Source of the DNA: an uncultured Polaribacter sp.
GTDB lineage: Bacteria > Bacteroidota > Bacteroidia > Flavobacteriales > Flavobacteriaceae
Reading direction: 5' to 3'
Assembly: GCF_947497125.1 (NCBI RefSeq)
Contig: NZ_CANMFI010000006.1
Location: 62,001 to 126,000, forward strand
DNA length: 64,000 nucleotides
The notes below the pieces were generated by a model. The model did no database searches. It was not told the DNA's origin and was given only the letters and a program-made list of their open reading frames with translations. Numbering within the stretch: position 1 is the first letter of the stretch; the number at the start of each line of letters is the position of its first letter. Positions 28,096 through 37,518 of this stretch are shown here, in pieces. The translations under genes were made by a program, and so were the position numbers.

Positions 28096-30093
28096 ATGAA
28101 AAAAAGTACTTTTACCTCACTATTAATTTTCTGTTTTACATTTTTTTCTGTTTTTATAGCAGCGCAAGATGCACCTCCATCAGATGGTGTTTTTAGGTTA
28201 CAAAATGTGGAGACAGGTAAATTTTTAACTGATTCTGGGGTTAGTGCTACAGCTGTTTCTATGACAGATTTAGATGAAGAAACACCAAGTACACATTTTA
28301 AATTTGTAGAAAGTGGGTCTTTTTATAATATAGATAGTCAAATCTTAGGAATATTACGTGCGCCAGGAGCTGGTGGTCCAGTAGGAGCATATGTGGTTGT
28401 TAGTACAACTAAAGCTTCGCCAGCTTCTGATCCTGACAAAACTTGGACAATTTCTCATAACACAACAGATGATACTTACAGATTTGGTTCTAGAACTACA
28501 GGTAGGTTTATGTATCATGATGCTAATGGAACTGTAACCCATGCTGTAGTTGCAGATACTGATGATAGAAGTAATTGGAAACTTATTCCTTATGTGCAAA
28601 CTCCAGTTGTAGTCGCTTCAGACGAAGATACAAGTACAGATTTTAATTGTCCGTCATCAGGTGAATTTCAAAACGATAGCACAAGAAATGTAGATATCGT
28701 AAATTCTGTTAATGTAGGTACTGCAGATGATAGAAGTTGTTATTCAGATTACTCAGAAAGTGAAGTTAATGGAAAAACTTGGGGTGTTTATAATATTACA
28801 GCAGGTTCTAATCATTGGGATGGAGCTTCATTACAGCCAAGAATAGAACGCTCTTTACCTAGATCTAGTGAAACCGGTGTGGGTAGTTTTGCAAAATTTA
28901 CAGGAACTTTTAGAATTCTTGAAGTAGGAGATGTTTCTGGGAATGGTAGTGGAAGTGCTGATGGTAGTTATTTAATACAAGCAAAAGGAAAGCATACCGG
29001 AGGTGGTGGTTCTCCGGATCCAGCAATTTGTTTGTTTCTAGCGAAGCCAATCTATGGAGATGGTATTAATGCAGGTAAACAGGTAGCTTTTAATATTTAT
29101 GCAGAACGTATATTAGAAAGAGGAGGAGAAGGAAGTGGTAGAGAAATAGTGTTATTAAAGACAGTAAGTAAAAATGAAGAAGTTGATTTTGAGTTAGAAG
29201 TAGGCTTTAGAGAAGATCCTAACGATGCTACAAAAAAAATTCATTATTGTGATGCCGTAATTGGGGGAGAAGCTTTTGATTATAACATTCCAGAACCAGA
29301 TAGAGGTATAGAATCTGGTATTAGATATGGAGCCTATAGAGTTAGGGGAGGTAGAGCTCAATTTAGATGGGCAAATACAACCTATCAGAAGGTAGAAGTA
29401 GTAGATAATAATACTGCAGAACCATCTGATGATATTTTTAGATTACGAAATGTAGCTACAGGTAAATTTTTAACAGATGCAGGAACAGGTGCTGCACCTG
29501 TTTCGATGACAGATTCGGGTGAAGCAACAAACACACACTGGACTTTAGTACAAAGTGGATCTTATTATAACATAGATAGTGAAACATTTGGAATATTACG
29601 TGCTATAGGTGATGGTTCTGTGGTAAGTACCTCAAAAGCTTCTCCAGCTGCAGATACAGATAAAGTATGGACCATACATGAAACAGGAACAGAAAATATA
29701 TTTAGATTCGAAGCGAGAAATAATGCAAGATATTTATATCATGAAGAAGATGGAGATGTTACTAATATTGCAGCCAATGAAACAGATACAAGAAGTCATT
29801 GGGAAGCTATACCAACAAGCGTATCTTTAAGTGTTGATGAGAATCAGGTTGCTTTATCTTCAATAAAAACATATCCTAATCCGGCAAAAAATAATTTTAA
29901 AATTCAGTTAAATAATATTCAAAATGCTTCCATAGGTATTTATGATGTTCTAGGAAAAAAGATGTATCAGAAAACGAATGTAAAAGAAAGCATAGAAATT
30001 ATCAATAATAATAAATTTAAAGCCGGAATTTATTTAATAAAAGTTATTGATAACAATCAAAAAGTATACTTTAAAAAACTGATTATAAACTAA
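28096..30093 (+). CDS. PL28-like lyase with two flanking beta-trefoil-like domains and T9SS tail
   Basis: 665 residues with a signal peptide ending near 'FIAAQ'. The core (~180-435) is a single jelly-roll-like domain ('[10 protein letters not shown]', '[19 protein letters not shown]', '[22 protein letters not shown]') that I associate with PL28 ulvan lyases. It is flanked by two copies of one ~140-residue module (~33-172 and ~443-582). Both begin 'FRL.NV.TGKFLTD', contain 'YNIDS..(L/F)GILRA' and end 'W..IP', and they look like ricin-type beta-trefoils that could bind glycan. The tail is T9SS type A. The reaction would be beta-elimination of ulvan at the surface or outside the cell. PL28 is from memory of the fold and pattern and is not proven. 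Confidence 0.65.
   Translation: MKKSTFTSLLIFCFTFFSVFIAAQDAPPSDGVFRLQNVETGKFLTDSGVSATAVSMTDLDEETPSTHFKFVESGSFYNIDSQILGILRAPGAGGPVGAYVVVSTTKASPASDPDKTWTISHNTTDDTYRFGSRTTGRFMYHDANGTVTHAVVADTDDRSNWKLIPYVQTPVVVASDEDTSTDFNCPSSGEFQNDSTRNVDIVNSVNVGTADDRSCYSDYSESEVNGKTWGVYNITAGSNHWDGASLQPRIERSLPRSSETGVGSFAKFTGTFRILEVGDVSGNGSGSADGSYLIQAKGKHTGGGGSPDPAICLFLAKPIYGDGINAGKQVAFNIYAERILERGGEGSGREIVLLKTVSKNEEVDFELEVGFREDPNDATKKIHYCDAVIGGEAFDYNIPEPDRGIESGIRYGAYRVRGGRAQFRWANTTYQKVEVVDNNTAEPSDDIFRLRNVATGKFLTDAGTGAAPVSMTDSGEATNTHWTLVQSGSYYNIDSETFGILRAIGDGSVVSTSKASPAADTDKVWTIHETGTENIFRFEARNNARYLYHEEDGDVTNIAANETDTRSHWEAIPTSVSLSVDENQVALSSIKTYPNPAKNNFKIQLNNIQNASIGIYDVLGKKMYQKTNVKESIEIINNNKFKAGIYLIKVIDNNQKVYFKKLIIN
29825..30093 (+). 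repeat. Direct repeat, left copy: near-identical T9SS tail DNA
   Basis: These 269 bases align without gaps to 31036-31304, with about a dozen differences by eye. They encode the sorting tail plus stop of the first PL28-like gene. The catalytic domains of the two genes differ far more. Confidence 0.85.
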
Positions 30094-30116
30094 GAGTATC
30101 ACATTTCTTAAAACAT

Positions 30117-30148
30117 AAAAAAACTCAGAAAAATTTCTGAGTTTTTTT
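30117..30148 (+). terminator. Rho-independent terminator between the two PL28-like genes
   Basis: Stem AAACTCAGAAA / TTTCTGAGTTT with a two-base loop and a long T-run. The downstream gene begins only ~30 bases later and has no promoter copy, so its expression may depend on read-through. Confidence 0.85.
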
Positions 30149-30179
30149 CTAAAATTAATAAAGAAAAAAACAAAATATT

Positions 30180-31304
30180 ATGAAATTATATATATTAAAA
30201 CCTTTATTATTCTTCAGTTTTGTGTTTTTTTCAGTCTATTTAAGAGGGCAAGCAACAGCGCCTGATGAAGATACAGGTTCGTATACAACTTGTAATGCCG
30301 ATGGAGCAAATGCTACAAGAACGTCTGATGATTTACCAAATCCTGTTAATGTAGGTGCTATTGATGATAGAAGTTGTTACGCAAATTACAAGGAAAGTGA
30401 TGTTTACGGTAAAACTTGGGGTATTTATAACATAACACACAATTCTAATCAATTCGGTTCTTCTTTACAACCTCGAATTGAAAGAGCCTTAAGTGCTTCT
30501 CTTAAAACAGGTGTGGGCAGTTTTGCAAAATTCTCTGGAATTGTAAGAATTCTTGAAGTTGGAGATACCTCAGGAACCAATAATGATGGTAGTTATTTAA
30601 TTCAAGCAAAAGGAAAGCATACTGGTGGTGGTGGTTCTCCAGATCCAGCAATTTGTCTATATTTAGCAAAACCAGTATACGGTACAGGTTCAAATTCTGG
30701 AAAGCAAGTCTCGTTTGATATTTATGCAGAGCGTATTTTAGTTCGCGGTGGATCTGGAAGTGGTAGAGAAGTTGTTTTTCTAAAAAATATACTTAAGGAT
30801 GAGCAAACTAGCTTTGAACTAGAGATTGGCTTTAAAGAAGACCCAAATGATGCATCAAAAAAAATACATTATTGCAATGCAGTAATAGGAGGAACGGTTT
30901 TTAATTGGAATATTCCTGACCCAGAAAGAGGAACACAATCTAAAATAAGATATGGTGCATATCGTGTTAAGGGTGGTAGAGCTCAAATTAGATGGGCAAA
31001 TACAACCTATCAGAAAGCAGAGGTAGAAAATCAGTCTTTAAGTATTGATGAGAATCAGGTTACTTTATCTTCAATAAAAACATACCCAAATCCGGCAAAA
31101 AATAATTTTAAAATTCAGTTAAATAATATTGAAAATGCTACCATAGGTATTTATGATGTTCTAGGAAAAAAGGTATATCAAAAAACGAATGTAAAAGAAA
31201 GCATAGAAATTATCAATAATAATAGATTTAAAGCCGGAATTTATTTAATAAAAGTTATAGATAACAATCAAAAAGTATACTTTAAAAAACTGATTATAAA
31301 TTAA
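30180..31304 (+). CDS. PL28-like lyase, minimal paralog with T9SS tail
   Basis: 374 residues: signal peptide, one PL28-like core (~35-285) and a T9SS tail (~290-374). It lacks the trefoil-like modules of the neighbouring paralog. Core signatures '[10 protein letters not shown]', '[27 protein letters not shown]' (shown here in part) and '[22 protein letters not shown]' are shared with the first copy, with scattered substitutions between. The pair arose by tandem duplication, and the sorting tails have been kept almost identical. The longer protein may stay on polymer through its extra domains while this one works on soluble material; that is inference. No PUL promoter copy precedes it. Confidence 0.65.
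   Translation: MKLYILKPLLFFSFVFFSVYLRGQATAPDEDTGSYTTCNADGANATRTSDDLPNPVNVGAIDDRSCYANYKESDVYGKTWGIYNITHNSNQFGSSLQPRIERALSASLKTGVGSFAKFSGIVRILEVGDTSGTNNDGSYLIQAKGKHTGGGGSPDPAICLYLAKPVYGTGSNSGKQVSFDIYAERILVRGGSGSGREVVFLKNILKDEQTSFELEIGFKEDPNDASKKIHYCNAVIGGTVFNWNIPDPERGTQSKIRYGAYRVKGGRAQIRWANTTYQKAEVENQSLSIDENQVTLSSIKTYPNPAKNNFKIQLNNIENATIGIYDVLGKKVYQKTNVKESIEIINNNRFKAGIYLIKVIDNNQKVYFKKLIIN
31036..31304 (+). repeat. Direct repeat, right copy: near-identical T9SS tail DNA
   Basis: Right partner of 29825-30093, same length, no gaps. It covers the sorting domain and stop codon of the second PL28-like gene. Confidence 0.85.
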
Positions 31305-31331
31305 GAATATTACATTTTTTATTTTTTTAAA

Positions 31332-31376
31332 CAGGATAAAACAGGATGCGTTTTAAATAGTATCTTCATAATTTAC
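31332..31376 (+). promoter_or_regulatory. PUL promoter copy 7
   Basis: CAGGA at 31332 and CAGGATGC at 31342-31349, 19 bases, then TAATTTAC at 31369-31376 (TA in register). The start of the toroid protein is 19 bases later. Confidence 0.75.
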
Positions 31377-31395
31377 TTGCTTAAATAAAATCTAA

Positions 31396-33312
31396 ATGAA
31401 AAGACGTAATTTTCTTCAACTTTCAGCATTTGCAGGTGTTGGTTTATCATTACCAATGTCTGGTATACTAAATGCTTGTTCCCATCAACCAGAACACTCT
31501 TTAGAGTTTAAAAATCTAATTTCAAACTTGTTAAAAGATTGGAGTGATGGTATGTTAAAAGTGCAAATTAATGATCCTACTAATTTAGAGATTCATGGTG
31601 CTTTGGGTTGCCCATCTTGTTCACATATTCATGGTAGATGTATGGATGCTGTGTATCCTTTCTTATATATGGCAGATACAACTGGAGATCAAAAATATGT
31701 AGAAGGTGCAAAATTGGTTATGACTTGGGCAGAGAACAATGTTTCTCAACCAAACGGTGCTTGGACTGTTATTAAAAATCCAAAATCTTGGAAAGGAATT
31801 ACTGTTTTTGGAGCCATTGCGCTAGCGGAAGCATTGCATTATCATGGCCATGTTTTAGATGATGCCACAAAACAAGCTTGGACAAATCGTCTAGAAAAAG
31901 CAGGAGATTATATTTATAAAGAATTTACCATAGATTTTACGAACATCAATTATCCAGGAACGGCAGTATATGGATTGAACTTGATTGGCAATGTTTTAAA
32001 TAGAAAAGATTTTAAAGCCAAGAGTAAAACATTAGCATCTCAAGTAAAAGGTTATTTTACAGAAAATGAAGGGATGTTATTTGGCGAATGTAAAAAGAGC
32101 TCAAGCAAGTTAAGTGAAAAAGGACTGCATGGGGTTGATTTAGGGTATAATGTAGAAGAAACTTTAAATAGTTTGGTAATGTATGCTATTAAAGAAAAAG
32201 ATGAAGAACTACTGCAAATATTAACCAAATCGTTAAATAGTCATTTAGAATTTATGTTACCAGATGGTGCTTGGGACAACAGTTGGGGTAACAGAATGTA
32301 TAAATGGAGTTATTGGGGAAGCAGAACTTGTGACGGTAGCCAGCCAGCATTTGGAATGATGGCAAACATCAATCCAGCATTTGGAACAGCAGCTGTAAAA
32401 AATACGGAATTGTTACAACGTTGTACTTCGGGTGGCTTAATTCATGGTGGTCCTGGTTTTATAGAAGCCGGTATTCCACCTTGTGTACATCATACATTTA
32501 CACATGCAAAACCCTTAGCAGCATTGTTAGATCATTGGGATCATTTACCAGAAATAAACTCTAATGCTAATTTACCAAGAACTACTGCAAATGGTGTAAA
32601 ACATTTTAAAGACTTAGATGTCTTTCTTTTTGCAAGAGGAGATTGGCGAGGAACCGTAAGTGCTTATGACGCAGAATATCACTATAAATACGATTATAGA
32701 CAAGCTTCTGGTGGAGCATTAGGTGTTTTATATCATAACAAAGTAGGGCTTTTGTGTGCTGCAAGTATGGCAGAATACGCTTTAGTTGAAAAAAACAATC
32801 AACAGGTACAACCAGGAAAAGACATTTGTTTAACGCCAAGAGTTGAAGTATATAAAGACGATGTTTGGTACACAAACTTGTACGATTTGCCAGCAACAGT
32901 TAAATCTAAGGATGAAAATGGAACCATTGAATTGCTTGCTAAAACGAAATTAAAAAATGTAAATAGAGAAGAGGTTTCAGGAACTGCTGTTTCCTTTGAT
33001 ATTGCATATAATTGTGATGCTAACAAAACAGAAATTAAAGTAAGTACACAACAAGACATTAAAGCACCAACTGCTTTTGTATTGCCAATAGTTTCTCCTT
33101 CAAGTGAATTGGTAACTAACGTAAGTGAAAATGAAATTACCATTCAAAAACCAGAAGGATTAGTAACTATTACTGCAAATGCAGCTATTAAAACCAAAGA
33201 AATTTCAGGAAAAAGAACCTTTAATATGGTACCCGGAGTTGAAGCATTACCTTTAGAAGTATATTTTGAAAAAGGAACAAAACAAATGGCAATATCTATA
33301 ACAGTGAGTTAA
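31396..33312 (+). CDS. Tat-exported (alpha/alpha)-toroid protein, candidate glycan-active enzyme
   Basis: 638 residues. The leader 'MKRRNFLQLSAFAGVG' is of Tat type, and a Cys at 'LNACSH' suggests a Tat lipoprotein. Residues ~40-400 are helical with paired aromatic and acidic motifs ('GRCMDAVYPFLYMADTTGD', 'GAWDNSWGNRMYKWSYWGSR', 'GGPGFIEAG') like toroid-fold lyases and glycosidases. The rest is beta-rich ('AYDAEYHYKYDYRQASGGALGVLYHNKVGLL'), similar in layout to heparinase II/III-type or GH154-like proteins. I cannot place it in a named family. Its PUL promoter ties it to the locus, and its stop is only 5 bases from the stop of the convergent oxidoreductase gene. Confidence 0.6.
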   Translation: MKRRNFLQLSAFAGVGLSLPMSGILNACSHQPEHSLEFKNLISNLLKDWSDGMLKVQINDPTNLEIHGALGCPSCSHIHGRCMDAVYPFLYMADTTGDQKYVEGAKLVMTWAENNVSQPNGAWTVIKNPKSWKGITVFGAIALAEALHYHGHVLDDATKQAWTNRLEKAGDYIYKEFTIDFTNINYPGTAVYGLNLIGNVLNRKDFKAKSKTLASQVKGYFTENEGMLFGECKKSSSKLSEKGLHGVDLGYNVEETLNSLVMYAIKEKDEELLQILTKSLNSHLEFMLPDGAWDNSWGNRMYKWSYWGSRTCDGSQPAFGMMANINPAFGTAAVKNTELLQRCTSGGLIHGGPGFIEAGIPPCVHHTFTHAKPLAALLDHWDHLPEINSNANLPRTTANGVKHFKDLDVFLFARGDWRGTVSAYDAEYHYKYDYRQASGGALGVLYHNKVGLLCAASMAEYALVEKNNQQVQPGKDICLTPRVEVYKDDVWYTNLYDLPATVKSKDENGTIELLAKTKLKNVNREEVSGTAVSFDIAYNCDANKTEIKVSTQQDIKAPTAFVLPIVSPSSELVTNVSENEITIQKPEGLVTITANAAIKTKEISGKRTFNMVPGVEALPLEVYFEKGTKQMAISITVS

Positions 33313-33317
33313 AGGTT

Positions 33318-34511
33318 TTATAGAATAATAGTATCATTCCACTTTACAATTTTATTATGATACATAGCATCTAATCCCATTTGAACACAAACAGCTGTTT
33401 TTGCACCAGAAGTTATATTAGATAAAGGTGTTTTGTTATTTGTAATAGCATTTTTAAAATCTAACAATGCTTGTTTACTAGGGTCTAGGTGCTCTATGTT
33501 TATGTTATAGCCTTTGTTTCTATCCCATTGAGCAGTAGCGCCACTTACACCATCAACTTCACCCATTATTTTGTTTTTCTTCCCTTCAGGATAAAACCAA
33601 GCATCTTTATAATCAATAATTAGGGTTCCTTTATCTCCTAAAACTTTTATTTGATATCCATCTTTAGCGTTACTCGTTAAACAAGAAAATTTTGCTTTAA
33701 CTCCATTAGCGTATGAATATGTTAGATGTACATTGTCATAAGTTTCTCTACCATCTTTCCAGTAATCAATGCCTCCTACACCCATCACTTGTGTAGGGGT
33801 TTCACCTAAAACCCAATTTACAAAATCTATTTGATGAGAACATAACTCAGCAGTTAAACCTCCAGAAAATTCTCTGTACATTCTCCAATTAATTGCTTTT
33901 TCTAAATTTGGATTTGGTACTTTTCTTCGCCAATTGCCATGCCTGTTCCATTGACATTCAAAAGCAGTAATATTTCCTACTTTTCCTTGACGAATTAATT
34001 CTACAACATGTGTGTATAATCTTGAGCTATGGTATTGATGTCCTGTTTGAAAAATAGTCTTTGAAGCTTTTGTTTTATTTACCAATTCTTGAATGCCTTC
34101 ATATCCTTTTGCCAAAGTTTTTTCACAATAAACGTGTTTGCCAGCATCTAAAGCATCAATAGCAATTTTAGTGTGCGTATTAAAAGGCGTAGCAATTAGT
34201 ATTGCATCTACATCTTTATTGTCTAAAAGCGCTTTGTAGTTTTTATATCCTTTGGTTTTGGTATTAGACTTTGCAATACCATTTTGCAATCGAAAAGGAA
34301 TGATATCCGAAGCAGCAATAACATTAATTCCTTCTATTTTATTAATGATTGATGTTAAACCTGCACCTCTTTGGCCAGTACCTATAACGCCAAGATTAAT
34401 TGTGTTATTAGGGCTATATCTAAGGTTTGATATATTGCCAAATAAGGAGTTTGTAGTTAAAATTCCTGCTGAGGCAATTCCTGTTTTTTTTATAAAGTTA
34501 CGTCTTTTCAA
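33318..34511 (-). CDS. Tat-exported Gfo/Idh/MocA oxidoreductase A
   Basis: 397 residues with Tat leader 'KRRNFIKKTGIASAG'. The Rossmann motif is 'LGVIGTGQRGAG'. 'HVYCEKTLAKG' is the family EKP-like motif with Thr in place of Pro. 'TAELCSHQIDFVNWVLGE' is the substrate-side histidine motif. Exported members of this family normally carry a tightly bound NAD(P) and work through it in the periplasm. It is third gene of the minus-strand operon, three bases after its paralog, behind a DUF1080 protein: this combination recalls 3-keto-sugar pathways. Substrate unknown. Confidence 0.85.
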   Translation of the reverse strand: MKRRNFIKKTGIASAGILTTNSLFGNISNLRYSPNNTINLGVIGTGQRGAGLTSIINKIEGINVIAASDIIPFRLQNGIAKSNTKTKGYKNYKALLDNKDVDAILIATPFNTHTKIAIDALDAGKHVYCEKTLAKGYEGIQELVNKTKASKTIFQTGHQYHSSRLYTHVVELIRQGKVGNITAFECQWNRHGNWRRKVPNPNLEKAINWRMYREFSGGLTAELCSHQIDFVNWVLGETPTQVMGVGGIDYWKDGRETYDNVHLTYSYANGVKAKFSCLTSNAKDGYQIKVLGDKGTLIIDYKDAWFYPEGKKNKIMGEVDGVSGATAQWDRNKGYNINIEHLDPSKQALLDFKNAITNNKTPLSNITSGAKTAVCVQMGLDAMYHNKIVKWNDTIIL

Positions 34512-34514
34512 GTT

Positions 34515-35858
34515 TTATATTTTAGGTTCCCAACCAGGTTCATAAGTTCTAGACCAAAGCTTCATAGCATCTCTGTCATAAATTTTCCCAGAATTTTCAT
34601 CAACATTAAAACCCTTGTTAATTCTATAAGAAATGTTTGCATAATGAGTTAACATTTGAGATACTGCACCTACTTCTATAGAAGATGTTAATTTTTGTTT
34701 CCCTCTAATTGCGTCGAAAAAATTAGTTACGTGTCTTGTGGTTAAATTGCCACCACCACCTAGGGTAAGTCCACCTTCTTTTCCTCCAGATTTTTTTTCT
34801 TTAATTAATTTTCCTTTTAGATCATACAATTCATAACCACCTCTATCTACAAATACCAAGCCTTTAGATCCATAAATAATAGTTCCTCTTCCTCTACCAT
34901 ATTTTTGAAACGCATTTCTGCTATCTCCATCCCATTGAATGACTCTGTTATTTGCAAATTTAAAAGTGGCTTCCATTTGATCGTACATTTCCCAACCATC
35001 GCTTTTAAACTGTCTTTTTCCGGCAATTACATCAACATATTCTGGATATTTTACATCTAAAGCCCAACGTGCAATATCTAATTCATGCGTTGCATTGTTT
35101 CCCATTTCTGCAGTTCCAAAATCCCAACCATACCAATGCCAGTTGTAATTCCAAGTATCATGAGTATATTCTTTTCTTGGAGATGGACCTTGAAACAATT
35201 CCCAATTTAATCCTTTAGGTGGTGCAGCTTTTACAGGAACAGGAACTTCGCCTCTTCGATTTGTATAAAATGCTACAGCTTTGTACACATCGCCTATAAC
35301 GCCATTATGTATTTCTGTAATAATTTCTTGACTTTCTAAAGATGATCTTTGCTGATTGCCCATTTGTACAATTTTATTGTATTTTTTTTGAGCAGCAACT
35401 ACCAATTCATTTTCATGCGGATTGTGGCTACAAGGTTTTTCTAAATACACATGCTTGCCTGCTTGCATTGCCATAATTGCCCCAGGGGTGTGCCAATGAT
35501 CTGGTGTTGCCATAAAAATGGCATCTATATCTTTATCATTAATAATTTTTCTGATGTCTTCTTCAGATTTAATTTTATAATCAATTTTTTTGCTAACTTT
35601 TTCTTGCGCTTTTTCTAATTGACTAGGCATTACATCGCACAAATATTTTAAGCGAACATTATTTTCTTTGGCAGCAATACCATCTATAAACCCAAAATAT
35701 CTTCTTCCTAATCCTTGAATAGCTAAGTTTATTCTGTCATTTGAGCCAATAATATTATTATAACTTTTTGCAGACATCGCGTTAGCAGAACCTACCAAGC
35801 CAATTCCTGCAGCAGCAGTAGCTGTTTTTTTTATAAAATTTCTTCTAGAAGTGTTCAT
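34515..35858 (-). CDS. Tat-exported Gfo/Idh/MocA oxidoreductase B
   Basis: 447 residues with Tat leader 'SRRNFIKKTATAAAG' and a cleavage-like 'ANA'. Rossmann region 'LAIQGLGRRYFG', then 'HVYLEKPCSHN' (EKP lysine) and 'NATHELDIARWALDV' (histidine motif). Longer than the cytoplasmic relative at 12775 and close in layout to the Tat-exported group often listed with GH109. Its ATG shares one base with the stop of the upstream DUF1080 gene (TAATG), so the two are translationally coupled. An exported pair A/B next to DUF1080 suggests sequential oxidation and reduction of a sugar. Which of the two does which is not visible. Confidence 0.85.
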   Translation of the reverse strand: MNTSRRNFIKKTATAAAGIGLVGSANAMSAKSYNNIIGSNDRINLAIQGLGRRYFGFIDGIAAKENNVRLKYLCDVMPSQLEKAQEKVSKKIDYKIKSEEDIRKIINDKDIDAIFMATPDHWHTPGAIMAMQAGKHVYLEKPCSHNPHENELVVAAQKKYNKIVQMGNQQRSSLESQEIITEIHNGVIGDVYKAVAFYTNRRGEVPVPVKAAPPKGLNWELFQGPSPRKEYTHDTWNYNWHWYGWDFGTAEMGNNATHELDIARWALDVKYPEYVDVIAGKRQFKSDGWEMYDQMEATFKFANNRVIQWDGDSRNAFQKYGRGRGTIIYGSKGLVFVDRGGYELYDLKGKLIKEKKSGGKEGGLTLGGGGNLTTRHVTNFFDAIRGKQKLTSSIEVGAVSQMLTHYANISYRINKGFNVDENSGKIYDRDAMKLWSRTYEPGWEPKI

Positions 35859-37231
35859 TATTTTTTCTTTTTAGTATTAGGAACTTTAATTTTAATATTT
35901 CTAAATGATACTTTATCTCCATGATCTTGTAATAAAATCTGACCTTTTTCTAACATTCCAAAATTTGGCCATTTTTCATATTTACTTCCAGCAACAAGTT
36001 TTAAAAATTCTTCACTTCCACGTTCATATTCTAAAACTTTAACATCGTTAACCCAATGCTCTACATGATTGTTTATCGATTTAATGTAAGCATTATTCCA
36101 TTCTCCAATTGGTTTTAAAGGTTTTATTGGGTCAGCTTTTATTAAATCGTACAAAGAGCAAACGGTTCTACTTCCTTCATAAGAACCTCTTTTAGCATCT
36201 TCATGTAAGGCATCATCTAAAATCTGATATTCTAGACCAATAGAAGAACCTGGACCTTTATTAATTTCTGTATCTACATAATATTTAATACCACTATTTG
36301 CACCAGCAGTTAATTTAAAATCTACTTTTAATTCAAAATCACTGTACTCTTTTGTGGTTACAATATCTCCACCTGCAGTAGATTCTGCACCACCAGTATC
36401 GGCAACGGTTAATTCTCCATTTTCTATAGACCACCCTTTTTTAGGAAATTCATTTAATTTAGCTCCTCTCCAACCATTAGTTGTTTTTCCGTCCCAAAGC
36501 ATTTTCCATCCAGTTCTCTTTTCTTGATATGTTAGATTATTTTTGGTGATAATTGGTTTTAGTGGAGATTTTCTGGCATATGTATCTAAATCTGTGGTTA
36601 AAATTCTAATATTTTTCCAAAGGGTTTGTTTGCCTAAATTCTTTTTATTTTTTCCAATAGAGTGCACTTGTAGGCCAATAAATCCGGCAGCATTTTTATC
36701 ATCAATTAAATGAGATGCAGCCACTCCGTTAACCCAAGTTTTAATAGTGTCTGCAATTGCTTCAATTCGATAGTGGTTCCATTCATTTTGTTTAAAAGCC
36801 TTTTGAGCAGCAACATTATCTTTCAAAGGATTTAACCACAATCTTCTTTTTTCGTCATAAATTCCTCCACTCCAAGCACGTTTTGATGGATCGATCTCTA
36901 CTTGATATCCATGTACCATTCCGTCTCTATAATATGGGATTGAATTACTGCGTATTTGAATGCCAGAATTCATAGTTGAATCTACTTTAAAATCAATTTC
37001 TAAAATAAAATTAGAATACATTTCATTGGTGCATAAAAAAGTGTTTGGAGTATCGGCTACGGTAGTCCCAATGATTACTCCGTTTTCATTTTTATAAGTT
37101 GCATTACCTCCTTTAATATTCCAATCTTTTAAAGAATCTTGTAGAATTAGGTTTTTCCAGGGTGTTTGATCTTTATTGCACGAAAAAAAAGTGAATGCAA
37201 TTAAAATGAGATATAAATTATAATATTTCAT
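35858..37231 (-). CDS. Lipoprotein with two DUF1080 (3-keto-disaccharide hydrolase) domains
   Basis: 457 residues; lipoprotein signal with Cys in 'TFFSCNK'. Two copies of the DUF1080 jelly roll are visible: ~25-210 ('DSTMNSGIQIRS', 'NEWNHYRIEAIADTIKTWVNG') and ~235-450 ('GANSGIKYYVD', 'GEWNNAYIKSINNHVEHWVND'). Both end with the usual 'N(I)' strand. Some DUF1080 proteins are known to hydrolyse or eliminate 3-keto-glycosides. It is first gene of the minus-strand operon under a PUL promoter and is coupled to two exported oxidoreductases. The likely role is cleavage of an oxidised ulvan fragment in the periplasm, which is inference. Confidence 0.85.
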   Translation of the reverse strand: MKYYNLYLILIAFTFFSCNKDQTPWKNLILQDSLKDWNIKGGNATYKNENGVIIGTTVADTPNTFLCTNEMYSNFILEIDFKVDSTMNSGIQIRSNSIPYYRDGMVHGYQVEIDPSKRAWSGGIYDEKRRLWLNPLKDNVAAQKAFKQNEWNHYRIEAIADTIKTWVNGVAASHLIDDKNAAGFIGLQVHSIGKNKKNLGKQTLWKNIRILTTDLDTYARKSPLKPIITKNNLTYQEKRTGWKMLWDGKTTNGWRGAKLNEFPKKGWSIENGELTVADTGGAESTAGGDIVTTKEYSDFELKVDFKLTAGANSGIKYYVDTEINKGPGSSIGLEYQILDDALHEDAKRGSYEGSRTVCSLYDLIKADPIKPLKPIGEWNNAYIKSINNHVEHWVNDVKVLEYERGSEEFLKLVAGSKYEKWPNFGMLEKGQILLQDHGDKVSFRNIKIKVPNTKKKK

Positions 37232-37273
37232 AAGGTTAATTTAAGTGTTTGTTGAAAATTTAAAATTGATGTT

Positions 37274-37318
37274 GTAATTTATCAAATGTATTTCAATCAA
37301 ATATCCTGTTGTGTCCTG
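37274..37318 (-). promoter_or_regulatory. PUL promoter copy 8 (minus strand)
   Basis: Read on the minus strand: CAGGA (37318-37314), CAGGATAT (37308-37301), 19 bases, then TAAATTAC (37281-37274), TA in register. It drives the DUF1080/oxidoreductase operon. It is back-to-back with copy 9 on the other strand. Confidence 0.75.
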
Positions 37319-37380
37319 TTAATATCATATAGGTGTTTTACAGCATATTTTTGTGCTGTTAAGATGTTAATTACTTATAT

Positions 37381-37425
37381 CTTACTAGTGCAGGACAGTT
37401 ATTTATTTCTTTTGAAATATATTTA
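37381..37425 (+). promoter_or_regulatory. PUL promoter copy 9
   Basis: Upstream half degenerate (CTTAC), core CAGGACAG at 37391-37398, 19 bases, then TATATTTA at 37418-37425. The leader to the enolase-superfamily start is ~93 bases, the longest of the set. Confidence 0.72.
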
Positions 37426-37518
37426 AGGATTATTAGAATCTATCGTTAAAATACATTTAGTTTAAATATTTTCAATTTAAGAATTTTATTAATACTAACT
37501 TTTTTGAATAATTTTGAG

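Noticed and set aside
32799-33143. Minus-strand frame of 114 codons within the Tat-exported toroid gene
   Set aside because: Antisense to a clear gene with no own start signal or similarity; treated as a shadow.
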